Source: Euborellia annulipes
Taxonomy: Eukaryota; Arthropoda; Insecta; Dermaptera; Anisolabididae
Length of the DNA: 64,000 bases
Direction of reading: 5' to 3'
NCBI GenBank assembly: GCA_023213315.1
Contig: JAKCPI010025584.1
Span: 21,148 to 85,147, forward strand
The notes beneath the pieces were generated by a model, which did no database searches, was not told where the DNA came from, and worked only from the letters and a program-made list of their open reading frames with translations. Of the stretch, positions 57,188-64,000 are shown one piece after another. How positions within the stretch are numbered: the first letter of the stretch is position 1; each line of letters begins with the position of its first letter. The position numbers were made by a program, and so were the translations under genes.

Positions 57188-57478
57188 TTTGGTACAAAGT
57201 TCTTTTACGCAGCTTAAGGTAGAGTGAATTGGCCGAAAGCCTGACTTAATAAAAAGCAGCAGTAACAAAAATGCGTTACAGCGCCCGAGCGCTGGCGGAG
57301 AAAGACGAGGCTAGCCGAAGCCTTAGCGAGGCCACGCCTACCCCCCACCTCTATAGAATTCTCTTCCTCTCTATCTCTTTCTATATTATTTAAAAAAGAA
57401 AATAAATAATTATTTTCTTTTTTAAATAATATTGATATTGAACTTCGTTCCTGGCGAGGGTCCCACGACCCCACACGT
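57188..57478. mobile_element. GAAGTTC-end TIR element
   Basis: TTGGTACAAAGTTCTTTTAC at the left, GAACTTCGTTCCTGGCGAGG and GTCCCACGACCCCACACG at the right, with GAGGCTAGCCGAAGCCTTAG between. An internal hairpin GAAAATAATTATT/AATAATTATTTTC-like stretch is present. The 86-codon minus ORF is the repeat. Confidence 0.7.
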
Positions 57479-58264
57479 TTTTTTTTTATTTATTAAAATA
57501 TTTTAATTTTAAAAAATGGTTTAATGAAAATTGGCAGACTTAAATCAATATTTTAAAAATAAATAAATCATCTTTTTTTTTTTAAATGTAACTGAAGGCA
57601 AAAAGATAACACTTTCAAAAGCTAAGCATTTTGGTTGCCTAATACTCCATTTTCAAGCATATATATCACTTGTGGCGGCCACTGTACTGTATTTATAGAA
57701 AAAATATTTTATTATTTTTTGAATAACTCAATTCTACCAGCGTAATATAAAATTCAAAGAGAAACATAAAGCGTCTTATTTTAAAAAATATTGACTCGAG
57801 TTAAAAACTATCTAAAAGACTTCCTTCAAAATTACTTCTTCATGAAAAGAAACGGAAGTGTTTTGCAGTCATGGGGGCATCGTATGTCTTATAAAACTCT
57901 TTTTAAGTGTGTCCGAACACATCCATGATTAATCCACATTCTGGTTATTGAAAAGAACGGGTCTTCTTTCTTCCATCTTTTCAGAGTTTAAGTGACCTTT
58001 GGTTTTTTTTTTTTTTTATATTTTTCACTCTTTAAAAAAAAGATCCTTTTATTCTTATAAGATATCCTTTGTGATATAATACTTATTATGTTTGTTATAG
58101 TAAATTTTATTAAAAAAAAAATATCTTATTTTAAAATACTCCAGTTTTTTCTGGCACAACCGAATCATCATTGGTGAGGATCGGTGGGCTTTGAAGGGAG
58201 GAGGAGGAAAAAAAAGTACAAAATTTACTTATAAAATAAAAAAAAATTTCTTAACTTTTTTCTT
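57479..58264. other. AT-rich spacer, no gene seen
   Basis: A few GC-richer words (GGCGGCCACTGTACTG) but no feature I can name. Confidence 0.4.
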
Positions 58265-58810
58265 TCTCCTATATATAAAATAAATAAATAAATATATGGA
58301 GAAAGTATTGAATTCATGTCGAGATTTTGATGGAAATACACGTTTTGAGGGCATCTGAGTTCAACCCGCAAAACGGCCTGTCTGCGTGTGTATTTTTGTG
58401 TTCAATTTGAAACAGTGAGCCACGAGATTCAAATTTTATATTCAAGTTACCTGAGGCGTGAAAATAAGCTTTTAAATAAAATCATCCAAAAACTACTTTT
58501 TCAGTTTTTTTTTCCGATTTTTTTAAAATTCATTTTAACTATTTTGATTAAAATTCAAAAATGAATTATTTTTTAGATCCTCTTTAAAATGTATATTTTC
58601 ATTCTACCCTCAAACATATTTGAAGCATACTTTATTACTCTTGCACATCATAGGATATATTTTATATTTTCATTTATTTTTTAATATACCGTACTGTTGA
58701 AATATGTCTACAAAAAAATTTTGTGTGACAAGCACAGAACAAAACTTTCAATAACCGAAGGTAAAATAAAATTGTACGCTTTGCGACCATCACACCAGTT
58801 TTTTGAGGTC
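58265..58810 (-). repeat. HER family copy
   Basis: Reverse copy: GAGAAAGTATTGAATTCATG, GCAAAACGGCCTGTCTGCGT, GAGGCGTGAAAATAAGC, TTTTTTAGATCCTCTTTAAA, ending in a worn hairpin (TTTGTGTGACAAGCACAGAA / GCGACCATCACACCAG). Confidence 0.85.
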
Positions 58811-58950
58811 TATCGATATTTTAAAACTTATCGAATATACTTCTATTAATTAAAGTTTTTTTTTTTAGTATTAGAATTTTATTAATAAACCAGTTGTTGC
58901 TTGCCTTCGGCGAGCAAATGCATCAAATTTATTCTTGTTCACTGTTAGCA

Positions 58951-59093
58951 AAATTTTAAGGTTTCAAATTTCCCTCTCTGACTTGAATTTTAAATTTCGC
59001 TCTCCCGCGCCACTTCTTGTAACTCTAGCCAAACAACGCCCTAGCACATACATAGAGAGACAGGAAGTCGTCGCTAGCGCTTTATATAATATA
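58951..59093 (+). repeat. Dispersed repeat, pair of 51014-51165
   Basis: AAATTTTAAGGTTTCAAATT to GTCGCTAGCGCTTTATATAA. The same order of blocks as at 51 kb. Just upstream is the stem-loop GCTTGCCTTCGGCGAGC. Confidence 0.6.
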
Positions 59094-60000
59094 TTGTTCA
59101 AAAAATCTGATTAATATTTTCTTAATTAAGACTACTTCTTAATGTCATTGCCTCAAATCAAATGACCATCTCTTGCATAAAATTACTAAAACAAGAAACC
59201 TATCCTTTATGAAATACTTTTCTCAAACTCTTTATTTAATGTCTTAAAATAAGAGAATGTTTAAAAGAAAAGGTAGATGTACAATATTAATTAAAAGAAA
59301 GCCGGAAAGAATTTTCTGTGATGGCAAAATGAGAAAAAAAAAAATTCCTTTCGTTCTTAAAGTAATTTAGAGAGGTTTCCAAACTTTGTTCAAATCTACA
59401 CACACCACAATACGAAAATATTGAGGCGTAAATTTTTAATCGGCCTGGGACTTTGGATCCTTTCTAAATGCTTCTCAACGAGGTTTTAACTCACGTCCAC
59501 CCCCATATACGGGGGATTGTTTCGTAGAAAATTAGAAAATTAAATCGTTATTTTGTTCGCTTGATTACTTAAAATAATGTTTGACCTACTTTGTTGGATA
59601 TGCGGTTTGGACAATGTAGTTTGTTTACTTTTTTAAATAAACTTTAACTAGACCATAATACACATTTGGAACCCGTTTTCTAACTATTGAATTCACTGTG
59701 GGAGAAGGAAACAGTCGAAGCCATATTATATAACTGAATAAATATTAGCAAGTTAAGGATTCAATTTAATTAAATATAATTCTAAAAAAAAAAAAAGTTT
59801 AACGGTACAAAGATTGGTAAAATTTTCGAAATGAAAATTTTCCTTTGCTCGTTGATTGATGATTATTTAAAAAAAATAATTAGAAATATATTTTTTTATA
59901 AGTGTTGTTAAGTTTACTTTTTAATTTTTAAGAGTGCCATTACAAAATGTTAGGAATATTGCTTTATTTTCAATTGTATGATAAGGATCTAAATAATATA
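59094..60000. other. AT-rich spacer, no gene seen
   Basis: Unique-looking, no coding signal. Confidence 0.4.
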
Positions 60001-60025
60001 AAATCCACCATGACAGACTTTTTGC

Positions 60026-60068
60026 CAGCTCTGAAGAAGTTTCAAATATAGAACCGAAACGTTAGCTG
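60026..60068 (+). ncRNA. Hammerhead ribozyme candidate
   Basis: Stem I CAGCT/AGCTG (5 bp), box CTGAAGA at 60031-60037, stem II GTTTC/GAACC (4 of 5 pairs), GAAAC at 60056-60060, then GTT before the second stem I strand. This is the same minimal layout as 20995-21043 and all conserved core positions are intact. No partner ORF nearby. Confidence 0.7.
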
Positions 60069-60185
60069 TGCAAATAAAATAAATAAGAAAAAATATTGCT
60101 GCAATTTTCTTATTCGGTCCTATCCTCTATTAATATTGGTTTATTTCATTTAAATATAATAAATAAATAAACATTGGTCTTTCTC

Positions 60186-60540
60186 TTATTTTATTTAATA
60201 GAGGGGGTGGGTAAATAAAGCAAGTCTTTTAAAAATTATTTCACTTTCAATTTATTCCTAATAAACAAATAAATAACTCTTCGAAGTATTTTATTTAATT
60301 AAGGGGTGAGTGTTTAGGGTGGTTAAATAAAACATGTCTTTTAAAAATTATTTCATTTCGAATTTTTCCTTAATAAATAAATAAATACAAAAAAACAACC
60401 CTTGGAAGTATTTTATTTAATAGATGGTAAGTGTTAAGGGTGGGTAAATAAAGCACGTCTTTTAAAAATTATTTCATCTTCAATTTATTCCTAATAAATA
60501 AATAAATACAAAAAATTACCCTTAGAAGTATTTTATTTTA
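60186..60540 (+). repeat. About 121 bp tandem array, 3 units
   Basis: AAGTATTTTATTT at 60284, 60406 and 60526 (periods 122 and 120). Units share GGGTGG.TAAATAAA, GTCTTTTAAAAATTATTTCA and CCTAATAAATAAATAAATAC. The first unit is shorter. Confidence 0.85.
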
Positions 60541-61069
60541 AACCATACCTATAGCTAAGAACCACCCCAATGTACACTCTTTATTATCACCTCATCTCTG
60601 GCTTCTATATTTAATGAAATGAAATATGCAACAATAAATACCTTATGAGGGGTGCGTGTCCTTTATTCTCACTACGCGACATAGAAGAGATGATTTTTGC
60701 TCAGAGATGCCTCCTTCCTCGAGATCAACTTCAATTCAACTAAAAGACTTGCTTTGCTTTTGCTGGATTACTTTATTAAAAATAATTCAATTGCGTATAA
60801 TGATGACGCACATGGATGTTCGAAACAAAGAAATATTTAGCTATTATTTTTTATCCTATTCACTAAAGATTATTTTATTAAATCCTCGTTTTATTTATCC
60901 TTTAATCCTTTCACAAATATTCTTTTTAATTTAATCCTAATATTGGAATATTTATATTTGCAATAATTATTTGATTCATCTTATCATAGTGTTAGTGGTA
61001 AAATCAAAAATCAAAAATTCACTTTTTTATGTAATAGAAATCATATAATTTAATTTTTTAATAAGAGAC
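60541..61069. other. Spacer with a weak ORF
   Basis: The 92-codon ORF at 60656-60934 begins in non-repetitive sequence (TCACTACGCGACATAGAAGA) and ends in hydrophobic low complexity. No family is recognised. Confidence 0.3.
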
Positions 61070-61600
61070 AAAAATCTGGTGTGTCGGGTCGCACAGCACA
61101 CAACTTTCTCTACCCTCGGCGAACTGTGCTGCTACACCAGATTTTTTGTGTCGACATATATTTAGTTTCCGCCGATTTATTAAATAAACATTTATATTTA
61201 TTTATATTTTGTTACCATGGCATACCTCATCTTTCCCTATGTAGACACAAAGAAGTAAAGTGTAGTCTTAAACAAATTTTGAGAGCAAAAATGAGAATAT
61301 AGGCCTAAGATTGGAAAGAGCATCTAAAAAAATAATCGGATTTTGAATTTTAATTAAATTCGTTGGAGCGAATTTTGAGAAAAAACTAAAAAAGTACATC
61401 AGTCAAAGTACTAGTACTTTTTGATTTTGATTAAAAAGCTTATTTCCGCGTTCTAGGTGGGTCTCTAACTTAAATATAAAATTTCAACCTCCTAGCTCAA
61501 TTCCTTCATGCTTTAAATTGACACACACACACAGGCGACCATGTCGCGAAAACCACTTTTTTGAGAGGACCTCAAAGCATGTACATTAGGCGGAGCGAAA
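61070..61600 (+). repeat. HER family copy, 3' end replaced
   Basis: Hairpin ATCTGGTGTGTCGGGTCGCA / GCTACACCAGATTTTTT, body complete to GGACCTCAAAGCATGTA. It then passes into non-family sequence that leads to a HER copy in the opposite orientation. Confidence 0.85.
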
Positions 61601-61759
61601 AAAATTTTTTTTGATTTTACTTTGCCTTAGTGTGGAAAAAGTTGTGTATTGGTACGTAGGCTATGTGTGCAAAATTTCGTGGAAAACAAAAAATATCTTC
61701 CGTTCCCGCATATCGACCGTGATTTCATCACATAGTGAAAAATGTGTTTTTGTAGAATT

Positions 61760-61917
61760 TCTTTACTTTCTCTTACCTATGTATATATGTAATATATATA
61801 TAGAGAGAAAGTATTGGATTCATGTCAAAAATTCGATGTCGAGATTTTGATGGATCTTCACGTTTTGAGGTCCCCTGAATCCAAAAAAGTGGTTTTCGCG
61901 ACATGGTCTGTCTGGGT

Positions 61918-61954
<37 letters not shown>

Positions 61955-62455
61955 CAATTTTAAGCATGAAGGAATTGGAGCTATGAGGCTGAAATTTTAT
62001 ATTTAAGTTAAACACCCCCGGGACCGGAAAATAAGCTTTTAATCAAAATCGGCCAAAGAGTACTAGTACTTTACTGATGTACTTTTTCAGTTTTTTTCGA
62101 TTTTCTCAAAATTCGCTCTAACGATTTTGATTAAAATTCAAAAATCAATTATTTTTTAGATGCTCTTTCAAATGTATATTCTCGTTTTGCCCTTGAAATT
62201 GTTCTGAAGACACACTTTACTCTTGTGCTTCATAGGAAAGATAGGAGAAATGGTTGCCATGGTAACAAAATATAAATATTTTCCCATACTTATAAATTTT
62301 ACATCTGAATTCAAATGTTCCCTACTGTCGGGAACTAAATATATGTCGACACAAAAAATCTGGTGTGCAGCACAGTACACAACTTTCGATTACCGAAGGT
62401 AAGAGAAGTTGTGTGCTGTGCGCCAGTCACACCAGATTTTTTGTATAAAGCTTGT
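61760..62455 (-). repeat. HER family copy, full length
   Basis: Best-preserved full-length copy. Terminus ACTTTCTCTTACC...AGAGAGAAAGTATTGG, body in order, hairpin 62354-62443 (ATCTGGTGTGCAGCACAGTA / CTGTGCGCCAGTCACACCAG). It faces the copy at 61070, making a large inverted pair. A (TG)n tract lies inside. Confidence 0.9.
61919..61953 (+). repeat. (TG)n microsatellite
   Basis: About 17 TG units within HER. Shorter TG tracts occur at the same place in other copies (for example 23048), so the microsatellite grows from a family motif GTCTGTCTGTGTG. Confidence 0.85.
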
Positions 62456-62501
62456 CACTTTCTTTGATCTCAAAATGTAGAAAAAACATTATACATTACA
62501 C

Positions 62502-62625
62502 CATGGGCGTATCCAGGATCAAATCTAGGGGGGAGGGAGGGCAGATCATGGCCGTCCAGATTGTAACATAGCTTATTTTTTTTTTTTTATATATAGGGAA
62601 AAGCCTTCAATTTAAAAGGATAAAA
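62502..62625 (+). mobile_element. hAT-like MITE, 5' fragment
   Basis: CATGGGCGTATCCAGGATCA to GGGAAAAGCCTTCAATTTAA matches 6929-7050. It is cut off by the inverted-repeat element that follows. Confidence 0.65.
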
Positions 62626-62627
62626 TA

Positions 62628-63107
62628 ATATAAAAAAATTTAAAAACAAATTGGCTTTATAAATGTACTAAAAAAGAGAAAATACCAGGTAAAGTACTTT
62701 TTAAAATTATATTAAAATTAAATATATGTTATTTTTCAAAAACTAAAAGCGTTGGGCGCGGGATTTGCAAATTTTAATTGTATAAATAGGCCTATTATAT
62801 GTTTTATGAATACATTTTAATACCATAGACTTTGGCGGGTAGTTAGGCAAAACAGTTTTAAGTGACTCAAATGTTCTAGTTAGATTATTTTATTTTATTT
62901 TTTTTTTTGATTCATGTATCGGTGAATTAAGGTTAGTTGATCCTCTGCAATGCAAATTGCAAGAGATTGTTAATTTTGCGCGCCCAACGCTTTTAGTTTT
63001 AGTAACATATATTAATTTTTAATATAATTTTAAAGAAATTATACATAATTATTTTTCTCTTTTTAGTACATTTATAAAAGCGTTGCTTTAAATTTTTTTT
63101 ATAATAT
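62628..63107. mobile_element. Long-TIR element, about 480 bp
   Basis: Arms of about 130 bp: TTTATAAATGTACTAAAAAA...AAAACTAAAAGCGTTGGGCG on the left, CGCGCCCAACGCTTTTAGTT...TTTTTAGTACATTTATAAA on the right, with several indels. Interior about 220 bp, no ORF. Superfamily unknown. Confidence 0.75.
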
Positions 63108-63224
63108 TTTATTTAACTCTTTTTAGTTTTTGTAATAAAATATTAATACGTATATTATATACATATACACGATACAATAAGACAATTTGTATTTTAAAAG
63201 AAGAGAAATTTTTGATTAGAAATT

Positions 63225-64000
63225 TCACCCTCTTTTTTTTTGATAGACCGAAATTAATTCACCTACAAAGATGAGACATATCAAATATTGCATTGTCACG
63301 GGAGTTACATACGTGTATAAAATTTCAAAGCTCTAGGTTAAGTAGAACTGGTCGTAATTTCAATCGCTAACTTTGTCGGACTGAATAATGGAAATGTGTG
63401 ATTAATTGGCCGCTAATCTCAATTTAATTAATTTATAATTATTGAATAGCACATTTTGTAGAGAGTAAAGTCTATTGAAATCTCTGCTAATGCTCAAAAA
63501 TCTAAATTAATTATAAATAGGAGAAATTTTGATTATAAAATTTTACCCCCACTTTTTTTGATCGGCCGCCATTTGGAAATTAATTCACCTACAAAGATGA
63601 GACACATCAAATATTGCATTGTCACGGTAGGCTACATACGTGTATAAAATTTCAAAGCTCTAGATTAACTAGAACTGGTCGTAATTTCAATCCGCAACTT
63701 TTGTCGGCCCAAACAATGGAAATTGATTAATTGGCCGCTAATCTGAATTTAATTAATTTTTAATTATTTTGAATAGCACATTTTGTAGAGTTAAGTCTAT
63801 TGAACACCTCTTGCCAGTGCTCAAAAACTCTAAATTAATTATAAATAGGAGAAATTTTGATTATAATGTTTTACCCCACTTCTTAATCGGCCGCCATTTG
63901 GAAATTAATTCACCTACAAAAAAGATGAGACATCAAATATTGCATTGTCACGGGAGTTACATACGTGTATAAATCAAAGCTCTAGGTTAAGTAGAAGTGG
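63225..64000 (+). repeat. 325 bp tandem (satellite-like) array, open at window end
   Basis: ATTAATTCACCTACAAA at 63253, 63579 and 63904 (periods 326 and 325). Units share GATGAGACA, CAAATATTGCATTGTCACGG, TTACATACGTGTATAAA and AATTGGCCGCTAATCT. Copies are close to identical. The array continues beyond the window. ORF 63769-63972 is repeat. Confidence 0.85.

Noticed and set aside
61773..62015. 80-codon ORF with a His/Thr run
   Set aside because: The run is the (TG)n microsatellite read in reverse inside HER.
61760..62455. HER as a Helitron
   Set aside because: A hairpin near one end fits, but no TC start or CTRR end is conserved, and AT insertion between A and T could not be shown.

Overview
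The window reads as repeat-dense, AT-rich nuclear DNA from a metazoan. It has no bacterial-style gene spacing, long poly-A/T tracts, (TA)n and (TG)n microsatellites, tRNA-derived SINEs, hAT-like and Harbinger-like MITEs with target-site duplications, and Penelope-type hammerhead ribozyme motifs. An arthropod is plausible but cannot be shown from this sequence alone. I found no open reading frame that I can defend as a host gene. The longest ORFs are about 100 codons, low in complexity, and fall in repeats or AT-rich spacer. The annotation is therefore one of mobile and repetitive DNA.

The dominant component is one family of about 0.65 kb, called HER here (hairpin-ended repeat; an informal label). 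One end is a roughly 90 bp fold-back whose outer arms read ATCTGGTGTGAC / GTCACACCAGAT. The other end is a short palindrome around ACTTTCTCT / AGAGAAAGT. I count about 22 copies or fragments on both strands, several interrupted by younger insertions.

Layout: 0-5 kb has HER copies and a 330 bp tandem array with tRNA-like heads, preceded by an inverted head. 6-9 kb has a SINE, a hAT-like MITE, palindromes and hammerhead-type repeats. 9-24 kb has HER copies nested with MITEs, two SINE copies with clear duplications, a Harbinger-like MITE, a 188 bp tandem duplication, the best hammerhead ribozyme (20995-21043), and a GC-richer unique block at 23.8-24.3 kb. 25-34 kb has tandem HER copies, a homopolymer-rich stretch that may be an assembly problem, tRNA-type SINEs and fold-back elements. 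34.8-36.1 kb has two related GC-rich tandem arrays. 40-45 kb has SINEs, one of them split by a 2.4 kb hAT-like insertion. 46-55 kb has further HER/MITE nests and two large hammerhead-bearing palindromes. 55-64 kb has TIR elements, HER copies facing each other, and tandem arrays with 121 bp and 325 bp units, the last running off the window end.

The most notable signal is a set of loci carrying a hammerhead-like core (CTGANGA, stem II, GAAA), several inside inverted repeats, as expected for relics of Penelope-like elements or related ribozyme-bearing retroelements. The second is a head-variant SINE whose 5' part resembles the internal promoter of 5S rRNA. Nested insertions with duplicated target sites allow a relative chronology: HER and SINEs are older, hAT-like MITEs and some palindromes are younger.
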